Positions 42,942 through 51,767 of a stretch of 64,000 bases of DNA are shown here, in pieces. The position numbers and the translations under genes are program-made. Origin of the DNA: an uncultured Clostridia bacterium (GTDB taxonomy: Bacteria; Bacillota; Clostridia; Christensenellales; Aristaeellaceae); assembly GCA_934615235.1 (NCBI GenBank), contig CAKTTL010000003.1, forward strand, positions 1-64,000, read 5' to 3'. The notes under the pieces were generated by a model. The model made no database searches. It worked only from the letters and a program-made list of their open reading frames with translations, and had not been told where the DNA came from. Every line of letters starts with the position of its first letter. Positions within the stretch are counted from its first letter, which is position 1.

Positions 42942-44528
42942 ATGAAAAAACTGGTTTCCCTGCTTCTGGCGCTTGTGCTGGCGCTCGGCTGCGTTTCCGC
43001 GCTGGCCGAAACCGACCTGAGCCGCTACACCTCCGACCCGGCGGAGAAAATCACCATCGCCTGGCTCGCCGGTCACGACACCGACCCGATCGAAAAAGAC
43101 AATCCCGTTCTCCAGTGGCTGGAAGAAAAGTTCAACGTCGAGCTCGACGTATGGTTCCTCGAGCGCGAAAACTATGACGAGCTGCTCACCACCCGCATCA
43201 TCGGCGGCGAAATCCCCGACGTTTTCATGCTGCAGAACGCCACGCAGTTCTCCAAGTATGTCAAACAGGGCGTCGTCATGGAACTGCCGCTGGAAGTGGT
43301 TCAGCAGTGCATGCCCGAATCTTATCGGTGGCTGATCGAATACGATCCCAACTGCTTCTCCGCCGTTTCCTATGACGGCAAGAACTACGGTCTCCCCCGC
43401 GTCAACGGCGACGGCCGCTTCAACTACGCGCCCTTCTGGCGCGCCGACTGGCTGGCCAAGTTCGGCTACACCGACGGCAAGGTGCCGATGACGCTGGAAG
43501 AATGCGAAGAAGTGTTCTATCACTTTGTCAACGACGACCCGGACGGCAACGGCGTGAACGACACCTACGCGCTGAGCCTGACCGGCATGAACCCCATCTT
43601 CGGCGCGTTCGGCGCGCTGCCGGACCGCTGGGTGGACGACGGCGAAGGCAACCTCGTTTACGGCGCCGTTTATCCGGGCATGAAGGACGCCCTCACGCTG
43701 CTCGCCAAGTGGTACAAGGACGGCCTGATCGACCCCGAATTCATCACCGGCGAAAACCAGGGCGGCTACTGGGCGCTTTCCGTTCCGTTTGAAAACGGCC
43801 AGATCGGCTTCTCCTCCTCCGGCGCGTATTATCACCTCGCCCCCGACTTCGACGGTCCCGCCGACGAAGAAACCGGCAAGGGCAAGAATTTCAAGTACGG
43901 CCGCACCATGCGCACCTTCGCCGAAACGACCGGCTATGACAAGATGGTCATCGGTTACAACCCCACCGGCCCGGACGGCAAGCAGGGCGGCGAAAGCTGG
44001 GGCCTGACGACGGACGAAGCGATCGTATTCAGCTACAAGCTGGCCGATCAGCCGGAAAAAGTTGCCCGCATTCTCGAGATCATCAACACCATCGGCTCCG
44101 ATTTCGACACCTATCTCACCGTTCGCCTGTGGGATACGAACCTCGACCAGTACGAATACGACGAACTGCTCGGCTATATCAAGAAGGAAGGCTATGAAAA
44201 GCCTGAAAACTTCGGCGCGCACGGCAATATGTTCAACACGCTGCAGAATCCCTACTTCGCCGAGAAGCTCAACCCCGCGCAGATCGAATGGGCGAAGTCC
44301 CTCCCGCAGTTCCAGACCGGCGGCTATTCCAACACCCTGATGCCCATCACCACGGCCTCCATGCCGCAGTACTGGACCAGCATGGATACGCTCCGCCAGA
44401 CGGCGTATATCCAGATCATCACCGGCGAACAGCCCGTCGATTACTTCGACAGCTTCGTCGAGCAGTGGTACACCATGGGCGGCGAAGCCATCACGGCCGA
44501 AGCGAACGACTGGTATCATTCCAAATAA
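42942..44528 (+). CDS. Extracellular sugar-binding protein of cassette 2
   Basis: 528 residues. Signal peptide 1-22 (ending VSALA before ETD). LplA/YtcQ-type binding protein with LLTTRIIGGEIPDVFML and DPDGNGVNDTYALS. Cys17 in the signal peptide is preceded by Leu-Gly, close to but not matching a standard lipobox because of Leu at -2, so anchoring is unclear. ATG 42942 has AGGAGG. Together with the GH92 and PHP neighbours, it may bind mannose-containing glycans (inference). Confidence 0.92.
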   Translation: MKKLVSLLLALVLALGCVSALAETDLSRYTSDPAEKITIAWLAGHDTDPIEKDNPVLQWLEEKFNVELDVWFLERENYDELLTTRIIGGEIPDVFMLQNATQFSKYVKQGVVMELPLEVVQQCMPESYRWLIEYDPNCFSAVSYDGKNYGLPRVNGDGRFNYAPFWRADWLAKFGYTDGKVPMTLEECEEVFYHFVNDDPDGNGVNDTYALSLTGMNPIFGAFGALPDRWVDDGEGNLVYGAVYPGMKDALTLLAKWYKDGLIDPEFITGENQGGYWALSVPFENGQIGFSSSGAYYHLAPDFDGPADEETGKGKNFKYGRTMRTFAETTGYDKMVIGYNPTGPDGKQGGESWGLTTDEAIVFSYKLADQPEKVARILEIINTIGSDFDTYLTVRLWDTNLDQYEYDELLGYIKKEGYEKPENFGAHGNMFNTLQNPYFAEKLNPAQIEWAKSLPQFQTGGYSNTLMPITTASMPQYWTSMDTLRQTAYIQIITGEQPVDYFDSFVEQWYTMGGEAITAEANDWYHSK

Positions 44529-44549
44529 ATCGCGGCGCATAAAAACCGA

Positions 44550-44590
44550 AGGGAACCCCTCACGCAAGGGGTTCCCTATCCCTGTTTTTT
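44550..44590 (+). terminator. Terminator after binding protein 2
   Basis: Eleven-base stem AGGGAACCCCT/AGGGGTTCCCT (44550-44560 with 44567-44577), T run at 44585-44590. It separates the cassette from the regulator gene. Confidence 0.8.
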
Positions 44591-44627
44591 CATGGTACAA
44601 TAAGCAAAACGGCAGGAGGATTTCAGC

Positions 44628-46871
44628 ATGAGCGGCAAACGGCGGATGAACGTGGTAAGCGTATGGGTGATCGTAATTTTCACGGTGGTCGCCGCGACGA
44701 TTGTGCTGATGCTGAACCTGCTGTACGGTTACTTTTCCCGCGAAGAGCTGCGCCATACCCTGCGCGAACAGGTTACGGTTCTGGCCGACAACGCGGACGC
44801 GCAGCTGGTGGACGCGATTGAAAATCAGGCGCTTCAGCGCCTTGCAGGCAAGCCCAACGCCGCCCTGCTCATCCGCCGCCTCGCGCAGACCGATTCGCCT
44901 GCCTCGAGCGATATCCGCACGCTTGTCAACGCCGTCAGCGAAACAACCGCCTCGCTGCAGGCCGTCGATCGAATCGAGCTGTTTTTCCCGCGCGCGCAGA
45001 TGGTCGTGGGCTCGTCGGGCGTGCGGTTCCTGGGCGCGAAAAAATACGCCGTCTCCGCCAGCTCCTACGAGGATCTGACGGCGCTCTACCCGGAAGATTT
45101 CAAATGGCTCCGCCGCGTCCTTCCGGACGACACGGGGAACAGCGTCGCCTATCTTACCTTCCTGCGGCTGTATCCCGGCGTTTTCTCGGAGGGCGGGCAG
45201 CCGATGCTGATGGTCTCCGTTGCGGAGGATAATTTTCATGCGCAGCTGCGGCAGGTGCTGCGTTCGCTGGATGCGACGGATCAGATTCTGCTGATCAACC
45301 GCGACGGCGTCGTCTGGAGCGCGGAGGACGAAGCGCTTGTCGGCACGCTGCTGCCGGCGGACGGCTTCTCCGCGGACGTTGTTCCGCTGCCCGACGGAAA
45401 CCGCGCGCGGCTGGCGGAAAGCCCGTCCGCCTCGGGCGCGTGGCAATATGTCGTCGCCCGACAAAGCGGCAGGACAGATTCCAACAGCCTGCTCTCCCTC
45501 TGGGCCGTGCTGGTCGTCGTGCTGCTGACGGTCGGGCTGGCGCTCGTTTTGTGGATCCTGATGAAGCACTACGCCCTGCCGATGGAACGGCTGATGCGGC
45601 ATCTTTCCATCGCAACCCCTCCGGCGGACGGTGGACGGCTCGTCTCCCCCAGCGAAGGCTTTTTGCAGATTGAATCCGCTTTCGCGGATATGAACGAAGC
45701 CTGGCAGGAGCAGGACGCGTTCCTGTCCGAAGCGAGCCCCGTGCTGCGCAATTCGTGGCTGAATTTCTTTATCCGCGGCGAAGCGCATTACGCCGCCCCG
45801 CTCGAACAGCTGGGCATTCGCTTCCCGCATCCATATTTCCAGGCGGTCGTCGCCTCGCAGACGCCGACCGAGGCGGAGCAGGCCTGCATCCTCGCCGCTT
45901 TCCCGCACGAGGATTGGGAAATCGCCTGTTTTGAAACGCTGGAAAAAGAGCCCGTAATGCTTTTCAATCACGGTTTCGGCGAAGACGCGCTCCCCGCCCG
46001 GCTGCAGCGCGTTGCCGCGGCGCTGGATGAAATGGACAGCGCGCTGGTGCTCGGCGTAGGCGTGCTCGCCCGGAAGGAAGACATCGTCGCGGCCAGCTTC
46101 CGCTGCGCGCGCCGCGCGCTGACAGACCGTTACTTCGAAAACAGCGAACGCGTCTGCGTTTTCCGTCCGCAGCAGTTCCATATGGATTCCAGCCTGGCAA
46201 TGACGCAGGTGGTCACCCAGCTGAGCGCGCTCGTCGCGCACGCGCGCAACCAGACGCCCGAACAGACGGACAAAGACATTGACGCCATCGTTGCCGAGCT
46301 CAAGACGAACGCGCCCTATCTCAACGCCATGCGCAGCATCATGCTTCTCTCGGCGACGTTCCTCTCCAAGGTGGCGTACGATATGAAGCGCACCCCGGAA
46401 GAGCTCTACGGCGAGCAGCTGATGGATGCGTATTACCATCTGGAAAGCATCGGCGAATATGAAGCGCGGCTGAAGGCCGACATGCGGCGGCTCTCCGCCT
46501 TCTGGGCGCAGGAAAGCAGCCCGAGCAATCGAAGCGTGGTGCAATACGCCATGCACTATATCCGCTCCACGCCCCCGGCGGAGCTGTCTATCCAGTCCAT
46601 CGCCGATTCCATGTCCATCAGCACCGGCCATCTCAGCCGCCTGTTTCATCAGGAAACGGGCAAAAAGCTGGTCGATACGCTGCAGGAGGTGCGTATGGAC
46701 TACGCCTGCCGGCTGCTGCGCGAAGGAACGCTTTCCAACGAGGAAATCTGCCAGCAGGTCGGTTATAGCCGCGTGCAGTATTTTGCCGCCAAGTTCAAGG
46801 ATCGCTGGGGGCTGACGCTCACTGAATACCGTCGTCAGGCGCAGGCGGAAGCCGCGGCGAAAAGCGAATAA
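44628..46871 (+). CDS. Membrane-bound AraC-family one-component regulator (cassette 2)
   Basis: 747 residues. Membrane helix at about 9-32, extracytoplasmic sensor, second helix at about 288-310, a long cytoplasmic middle region, and an AraC domain at about 636-737 (IQSIADSMSISTGHLSRLFHQ and NEEICQQVGYSRVQYFAAKF). It has a possible own promoter (TACAAT at 44596-44601, poor -35). Its place right after the cassette makes it the likely controller of cassette 2. AGGAGG precedes ATG 44628. Confidence 0.9.
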   Translation: MSGKRRMNVVSVWVIVIFTVVAATIVLMLNLLYGYFSREELRHTLREQVTVLADNADAQLVDAIENQALQRLAGKPNAALLIRRLAQTDSPASSDIRTLVNAVSETTASLQAVDRIELFFPRAQMVVGSSGVRFLGAKKYAVSASSYEDLTALYPEDFKWLRRVLPDDTGNSVAYLTFLRLYPGVFSEGGQPMLMVSVAEDNFHAQLRQVLRSLDATDQILLINRDGVVWSAEDEALVGTLLPADGFSADVVPLPDGNRARLAESPSASGAWQYVVARQSGRTDSNSLLSLWAVLVVVLLTVGLALVLWILMKHYALPMERLMRHLSIATPPADGGRLVSPSEGFLQIESAFADMNEAWQEQDAFLSEASPVLRNSWLNFFIRGEAHYAAPLEQLGIRFPHPYFQAVVASQTPTEAEQACILAAFPHEDWEIACFETLEKEPVMLFNHGFGEDALPARLQRVAAALDEMDSALVLGVGVLARKEDIVAASFRCARRALTDRYFENSERVCVFRPQQFHMDSSLAMTQVVTQLSALVAHARNQTPEQTDKDIDAIVAELKTNAPYLNAMRSIMLLSATFLSKVAYDMKRTPEELYGEQLMDAYYHLESIGEYEARLKADMRRLSAFWAQESSPSNRSVVQYAMHYIRSTPPAELSIQSIADSMSISTGHLSRLFHQETGKKLVDTLQEVRMDYACRLLREGTLSNEEICQQVGYSRVQYFAAKFKDRWGLTLTEYRRQAQAEAAAKSE

Positions 46872-46875
46872 GAAA

Positions 46876-46916
46876 ACGGCCCCTTTCCCTTTTTCCGGGC
46901 AAAGGGGCCGTCTTTT
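46876..46916. terminator. Bidirectional terminator between AraC and GH92 genes
   Basis: Eleven-base stem ACGGCCCCTTT/AAAGGGGCCGT (46876-46886 with 46901-46911); TCTTTT on the plus side, and a plus-strand GAAAA before the stem gives T on the minus side. Confidence 0.8.
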
Positions 46917-48987
46917 ATGCTTTTCGCGCTTCGCGCGGGTTTTCGGTCATCTCAAGCGTCAGCTTTCCGCCCCGCATCATCCTCGTCACGGGGAAAGCGA
47001 GCGTTTCCAATCGCTCCCCATCCAGTTTCGCCTCGCGCACGTAAATCCCCTTGCCCACCTTTTCCACAATAAAATCCCGACCGTTTCCCATATGCAGCTT
47101 TGCGTTTCGCACCCTGGGCGTTCCGACAATCATCAGATCCTGCCCGGAGACAGGGAAAACGCCCAGCGCGTTCCAGACGTAGCATCCGGTCAGGCCGCCG
47201 CTGTCTGCGTTGCCGGGCACGCCGCCGCGCCCCGTCGTGAACATGAATTCAAACCCGGCATGCACAACCTCACAGATTCTGTCGTGCCGGTCGCAGTAGT
47301 GATAGGCGTAGGGAGCTTCCATATCCGTTTCGTTATTGAAGCCCTCAAAAGACGCTTCACGTCCCGCCATCTCAAAGCCGAAAAACAGATCCAACAGCGA
47401 AGCGAACCGCTCCTTCCCGCCGGCCAGCGCCACACGCCCCGGCATGTCGTGCATCAGCCGGAAGGAATAATTCCAGTTCGTCCCTTCGTAAAAGCGTTCC
47501 GCACGACGCACAAGCCCCGTTTCCCGCTCGAACACCAGCGGCCACTGCTTCGCCGCCGCTTCAAACCGCGCGGCCATTTTCTCCCGCCCCCGCGCCCTTG
47601 CAAGACGCGCGCAGGCGGCGCAGGCGTCGGTCATGTCGATCTCAAACGCCGGCGCATCCGGCTGTTCGCCCGCCAGAAACGCATCGTAATAGCCGCGTTC
47701 AAACACGTCAGCGTACATCAGCGCAAGCGCTTCATCGAGATCAAACGCCACGCCGCGCAGCCATGCGTCCACGAGCGTGTGCTCGGCAAGCATTCTTGCC
47801 TGCCCGGTGGTGTTCTCCTTGAACATGCCGTCCAGCATCAGGCAATGGATCATTTTCCCCGTCGCGCGCGCAGTGTTCAGAAACGTTGCGGCAATTTTGC
47901 GCGCCATTTCAGGATAAAGCGTGTAGACAAGCGGCAGCGAGGTTTTATACTGGTCCCAAAGCGTCGCGAAATCAAGAACGAACGGCTCCGCTTCATAAAG
48001 GAAACTCTCGCCCGACCAGTCCGCCGGCTTGATCAGCGTGTGATAGAAGTTGGAATAGAAAATTTCGGAATCAGCTGGGTTGTCAAACTCCGCCTCAATG
48101 CGGGAAAGCGCCTCGTTCCACGCCGCTTTCGCCTGTTCGCGCGCCTGGTCAAAACTCAGCGGATTGCCAAGCACATCCTGCCGTGCAGTCTCGGCCGACT
48201 TGGGCGAGATGCCGAGCGTCAGCCGCACCTGCGGGCCGCAAGCGGCCGCAACGCCAAAGCGGCGCCCCGGCTCCAGCGAAAGGGCGCCTGCGCCCGTTTC
48301 TTCATCGTCCACCCAGAGCCGCAGCGGACTTTCCAGCCCTTCCGCCTTGAGATAGAACCACAGCGTGAGACGATGCAGCGTCACCTCCGCAAGCGCTTCG
48401 CCGTCCGACAGAAGCTTCAGCCGCGCCGCCCCCGCAGGGCTGCGCGAAAGATTGCCGTCGTCATAAAGGCCGTCGTTGGAAAAATCGATTGAAACGCGCC
48501 CGCCCGCCTTCGGGAACGTAATGCGGTGCAGCGCTACGCGCGGCGTAACCGTCGTCTCGCAATCCGCTCCGCTCGCGCCGTCGCGGCAGGCGTAATAGCC
48601 CGGCTCGGCCCGTTCGTCGCGAAAATCGCGCGCGTCGGCGCTGTGCGCCAGCTCGCCATAAAAGGGCGAAACAACGGCGTAATTGTAAAACGTGTCGATG
48701 TAGCCCGTCCCGTCGTTCTGAATATGCGCGATGCCGCGGAACCTGTTTCCGTCCCACAGCTTTCCAATCGGGCCGTGGGAATTCGATTTCAGCCGGCCGT
48801 AGCCGGAGGAATAACCGCCGCTGTAGCAGCAGGCGGTGATACGGCCAAACGGCAGCGCCGCGCCGGGCGTACAATTCCCGCACAGCCCTTTGATCAGCTC
48901 CCACTCGGCGGCAATTCCTTTCGGCTCGGGCAGCGCAATTTCGTCGCAGCCCTGGAAAACGTTGACAAAGCGTGTCCAATCTTTCAT
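46915..48987 (-). CDS. GH92-family (alpha-mannosidase-like) glycoside hydrolase, cytoplasmic
   Basis: 690 residues from ATG 48987 (GGAGGAAGGA upstream). No signal peptide, unlike most GH92 enzymes. N-terminal beta-sandwich, then an (alpha/alpha)6 region with NNETDMEAPYAYHYC and the family block GVPGNADSGGLTGCYVWNALGVFPV. Known members remove alpha-mannose with calcium. The usual GNDD motif reads GNAD here, so one of its two aspartates is replaced. Beside cassette 2 it would act on imported mannosides. A small inverted-repeat element lies in its leader. Confidence 0.88.
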   Translation of the reverse strand: MKDWTRFVNVFQGCDEIALPEPKGIAAEWELIKGLCGNCTPGAALPFGRITACCYSGGYSSGYGRLKSNSHGPIGKLWDGNRFRGIAHIQNDGTGYIDTFYNYAVVSPFYGELAHSADARDFRDERAEPGYYACRDGASGADCETTVTPRVALHRITFPKAGGRVSIDFSNDGLYDDGNLSRSPAGAARLKLLSDGEALAEVTLHRLTLWFYLKAEGLESPLRLWVDDEETGAGALSLEPGRRFGVAAACGPQVRLTLGISPKSAETARQDVLGNPLSFDQAREQAKAAWNEALSRIEAEFDNPADSEIFYSNFYHTLIKPADWSGESFLYEAEPFVLDFATLWDQYKTSLPLVYTLYPEMARKIAATFLNTARATGKMIHCLMLDGMFKENTTGQARMLAEHTLVDAWLRGVAFDLDEALALMYADVFERGYYDAFLAGEQPDAPAFEIDMTDACAACARLARARGREKMAARFEAAAKQWPLVFERETGLVRRAERFYEGTNWNYSFRLMHDMPGRVALAGGKERFASLLDLFFGFEMAGREASFEGFNNETDMEAPYAYHYCDRHDRICEVVHAGFEFMFTTGRGGVPGNADSGGLTGCYVWNALGVFPVSGQDLMIVGTPRVRNAKLHMGNGRDFIVEKVGKGIYVREAKLDGERLETLAFPVTRMMRGGKLTLEMTENPREARKA

Positions 48988-49020
48988 GTCAATACCGTCC
49001 TTCCTCCGCAAAACGCGTTA

Positions 49021-49160
49021 GGGTGTATCTAAAAAAAGGAAGAGGCGACAGCACGAGCGGATTTTTTCGTCAGTTCAAGGAGGGAAATCGAGATTTTTCG
49101 ACGCCGAAATGGCTGAAATGACGCCGTGATGGAGTCTCAGGGAATTTTTCAGATACACCC
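49021..49160. mobile_element. Non-autonomous inverted-repeat element (MITE-like) with TA target duplication
   Basis: The ends GGGTGTATCT (49021-49030) and AGATACACCC (49151-49160) are perfect inverted repeats, extending loosely (five or six A follow inward). The dinucleotide TA flanks both sides (49019-49020 and 49161-49162), as left by IS630/mariner-type transposition. The 140-base interior encodes nothing. It sits between the GH92 start codon and a TATAAT box (minus strand, 49177-49182), so it has become part of that gene's leader. Confidence 0.65.
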
Positions 49161-49260
49161 TAGAATCACTGCGTTTATTATAACAAATTCGAAAAGAAGA
49201 GGCTATCGCGAAAGGGGGACAAAAACATGTGATATGAACCGATTTTATGATATGAAAAGA

Positions 49261-49292
49261 AACGGTTTCGTGAAAGTAAAAACGAAACCGTT
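49261..49292 (-). terminator. Hairpin, probable terminator of the HAD gene
   Basis: Eleven-base perfect stem AACGGTTTCGT/ACGAAACCGTT with a ten-base loop; TCTTTTC follows on the minus strand. The rest of the 49162-49479 gap is AT-rich and has no gene. Confidence 0.5.
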
Positions 49293-49410
49293 CAAAATAA
49301 ATATTTTGCTGTAACAAATCAACGGGAAATTCCTTCGCCTTCCCGCTTCTCTCCGCGCGCAAATCATCGGCCGTTTGCCGCCTTCCAGAAATTCTCCTGG
49401 CCAATTATGT

Positions 49411-49433
49411 CCTGCCCTTGAATCAAGGGCAGG
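49411..49433. repeat. Near-perfect palindrome
   Basis: CCTGCCCTTGA, one base, then its complement. It lies downstream of the HAD gene beside a diverged copy (49439-49496) of the right end of the 49021-49160 element. Confidence 0.6.
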
Positions 49434-49438
49434 CAACA

Positions 49439-49496
49439 CCGAAATGGCAGAAAACCGCCGAGATGGAATCTCGTGAAAATTATCTGATATACCCCA
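49439..49496. mobile_element. Diverged copy of one end of the small inverted-repeat element
   Basis: CCGAAATGGC...GATGGA.TCTC...CTGATATACCCC aligns by eye over 58 bases with 49104-49161. The last few codons and the stop of the HAD gene lie inside it. Confidence 0.5.
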
Positions 49497-50643
49497 GCAC
49501 TTCCTTTGCGCGCCTGGAGAATTCTCCGCTGCCCCGCAAAAGCTTTTTATAAAACGCCTTCACATCCATCTCATCGAGAATATAGCGCACCTGGCTGTTT
49601 GCGAGCGCAATTTCAAACAGCATCTCGCGCTCTTCCTGCGTCCAGCCGACGATTTGCTGCATTTTCTCGATCGTCGCATGCGTGCTGGCGAAGCTGCGGC
49701 TTGCCTCCAGCTCCATCAGCAGCTCGATCTTTCTCTTCTCTTCATCGCTGTTTTGTTTGTCGGCCTCGATCTGCTCTTTCCTGCATTCGGAATATCTGGA
49801 TTCCAGCGCTTCGTTTTTTGCCGTGCGCTCGATAATCGCTTTTATCAGCGTATCCAGCTCAGCCCCGTCGGAATAATCGGCCGTCGCGTAATAGCGGATG
49901 CGGTTATCCCGCATCATTTTATAAACTTTCGTCTTGTCCTTCGTCTCGGCGCTGTATACGCCGATCGAATGCCCGCCGTATGTGTTCACCAGCTTCATGC
50001 AGGGAACATCCGTATCGCTGTCGCCGATATAGACCATGTTGCGGAACGGAATCCGTACTTCGTCCGGCGCAAACGACTCGTTCACGCCCGGATCGTTTAC
50101 ATCCAGCACGCCTTTTTCAATCCGGAAGAGGAATTGCGTTTTATTCGTGTAATTCACAACCTGCGCGGGCCATTCCGCCACGCCGTCCGCATCGTAATAA
50201 AAAGAACTCGCGTAAATTTTCTTGAACGCGCCCCTTTTCGCCACAGACGTCCCCTCGATCATTTCCTTCAGTCCGGAGGAAATGATATAGTGCTCGACAA
50301 TTACGCCGTGTTCCGCGCCATAGGCGCGAATTCGTTCAAACCAGTCTTCAACGCCCGGAAAAAGCCGCACCTTTGCGCCGTAATCCTGAAGATTTTCCCG
50401 CGTGAAAACCAGCTTTCCCGCGGCCTTCTTCTTCATCATCAGCATATAGGCAAGGTTCTGGTCCATTTCATTCCGCTCCGCCAGCTCGTTCGACTCTTTC
50501 CAGAATTCGGCCACGTCGTAGCCGACGGACTGGATATATCCCTGTGCCTGCATATCGTCCGGCGACAGCGTCTTATCAAAATCATAGCAAATTGCAACGA
50601 CAGGCTGCTTTTCCTTCCGTTCCCTTGCGTATTTTCCCTTCAC
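49480..50643 (-). CDS. HAD-superfamily phosphatase
   Basis: 387 residues from GTG 50643 (AAAGGAG eight bases upstream). HAD motif I YDFDKTLSP, motif II IISSG, and motif IV VYIGDSDTDVP, with an insert typical of phosphoserine-phosphatase-like members. A C-terminal helical tail of about 120 residues is unassigned. Substrate unknown. The final residues come from a repeat-like sequence at 49439-49496. Confidence 0.88.
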   Translation of the reverse strand: MKGKYARERKEKQPVVAICYDFDKTLSPDDMQAQGYIQSVGYDVAEFWKESNELAERNEMDQNLAYMLMMKKKAAGKLVFTRENLQDYGAKVRLFPGVEDWFERIRAYGAEHGVIVEHYIISSGLKEMIEGTSVAKRGAFKKIYASSFYYDADGVAEWPAQVVNYTNKTQFLFRIEKGVLDVNDPGVNESFAPDEVRIPFRNMVYIGDSDTDVPCMKLVNTYGGHSIGVYSAETKDKTKVYKMMRDNRIRYYATADYSDGAELDTLIKAIIERTAKNEALESRYSECRKEQIEADKQNSDEEKRKIELLMELEASRSFASTHATIEKMQQIVGWTQEEREMLFEIALANSQVRYILDEMDVKAFYKKLLRGSGEFSRRAKEVLGYIR

Positions 50644-50698
50644 CCCGAGCGCTCCTTTCCCTGCAGCGGTCCGTTTGCTTCCCGTATTCCGTCGGTTT

Positions 50699-50728
50699 AT
50701 TATACTTCACTTTTCAGCTTGAAAGCAA
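50699..50728 (-). promoter_or_regulatory. Promoter of the HAD gene
   Basis: Minus-strand TTGCTT (50723-50728), 18 bases, TATAAT (50699-50704), just after the LysR stop codon. Confidence 0.7.
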
Positions 50729-50731
50729 CTT

Positions 50732-51622
50732 TCAATCCCGTTCTCCGTCCTCTGAGCACATCGCGCGCACGCGCTGCAGAAACGCCTCCGCAGCCTTGCT
50801 GAAAACGGGATACCGCTTCCAGACCAGCGCATGGCAAATTTCCAGCGGCGGCTCCAGCGGACGAAAGCAGACGTCCGGATCAAGGTTGGCCGCAAGATGA
50901 TCTTCGCTTGTCAGATAATACCCCAGCCCGCTTCGCACAAACGCGGCGGGATTGCCGTCGACCACGTTGTAGGTCGCCACGACGTGCAGCCGCTCCGGTT
51001 CCGTCTGCGCCCATCGGGCGATTTCCAGCTGCAGCCCCGCGCGGCGATGAATCATCAGCGGCACGCTGCAGAGGTCTTCCCGCCGCACAGCGGCCTTTTG
51101 AGCCAGCGCGCATCCGACCGGCGCCACCAGCCCCCAGCGCGCGAAATCGCGCAGGGAAAACGAATCATATTTCGCCGCGTCCACCGGCTCCAGCAGTACG
51201 GCGAAATCCAGCACGCCGTGATCCAGCCGCTCGGTTATGTCCGTCGCATCGCTGGCATAAAAATCGAACTGCACGCCGTTATGCTCCGTTCGAAGCGCCG
51301 CCGCGGCGCGCAGCAGTTTCTCAGGCGGCAAGCCGCCGATCGCAATCCGCCCGCTGATTTCCGCCGTATCGGACGCAATCTCCCGCTGCGCTTTTTCCAT
51401 CAGCGCAACAATTTCCTCCGCGCGCTTTCGCAGCAGCACGCCGTCCTCCGTCAGCGTTATCTTGCGCTTGCCGCGAATCAGCAGCGGCTTTCCCAGCTCC
51501 CTTTCCAAATCCATCAGCTGCTTGGACAGCGACGGCTGCGCGATATGCAGGCTTTCCGCCGCCCGCGTTATATTCTGCTCCCGCACAACAACCAGAAAAT
51601 TCCGAAGAACGCGAATCTCCAT
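50732..51622 (-). CDS. LysR-family transcriptional regulator
   Basis: 296 residues from ATG 51622; GTG 51631 is an alternative. Winged helix-turn-helix at 1-60 (NITRAAESLHIAQPSLSKQLMDLE), then the effector-binding domain (about 88-295). Divergent from a MATE exporter gene, the usual arrangement for a LysR protein and its target. The effector is unknown. Confidence 0.93.
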   Translation of the reverse strand: MEIRVLRNFLVVVREQNITRAAESLHIAQPSLSKQLMDLERELGKPLLIRGKRKITLTEDGVLLRKRAEEIVALMEKAQREIASDTAEISGRIAIGGLPPEKLLRAAAALRTEHNGVQFDFYASDATDITERLDHGVLDFAVLLEPVDAAKYDSFSLRDFARWGLVAPVGCALAQKAAVRREDLCSVPLMIHRRAGLQLEIARWAQTEPERLHVVATYNVVDGNPAAFVRSGLGYYLTSEDHLAANLDPDVCFRPLEPPLEICHALVWKRYPVFSKAAEAFLQRVRAMCSEDGERD

Positions 51623-51640
51623 ACGCTTCACCTCTCCGGC

Positions 51641-51669
51641 ATTATAGCGTGCCTTATCATTCTTTTCAA
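51641..51669 (-). promoter_or_regulatory. Promoter of the LysR gene
   Basis: Minus-strand TTGAAA (51664-51669), 17 bases, TATAAT (51641-51646). Confidence 0.8.
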
Positions 51670-51696
51670 CTATGATAATGCATCGAATATTGCTAT

Positions 51697-51725
51697 TTGC
51701 TATTTATTTTTGCCCATGCTATACT
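51697..51725 (+). promoter_or_regulatory. Promoter of the MATE gene
   Basis: TTGCTA (51697-51702), 17 bases, TATACT (51720-51725). Between the two divergent promoters, 51670-51696 contains AT-rich dyads around ATGCAT suitable for LysR binding. Confidence 0.75.
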
Positions 51726-51767
51726 TCCGCCGGAATCCGGAATAAGGAAAAGAAAGAAGTTTACGCG

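Noticed and set aside
42921..46649. Very long open frame (1242 codons) on the minus strand opposite cassette 2
   Set aside because: It is the complement of two well-supported plus-strand genes (binding protein and AraC regulator), has an Arg/His/Gly-rich composition typical of shadow frames, and no ribosome site or family match.
49201..49479. Possible CRISPR-like or tandem repeats in the 49 kb gap
   Set aside because: Only single hairpins and one diverged element end are present; there is no regular repeat-spacer periodicity.
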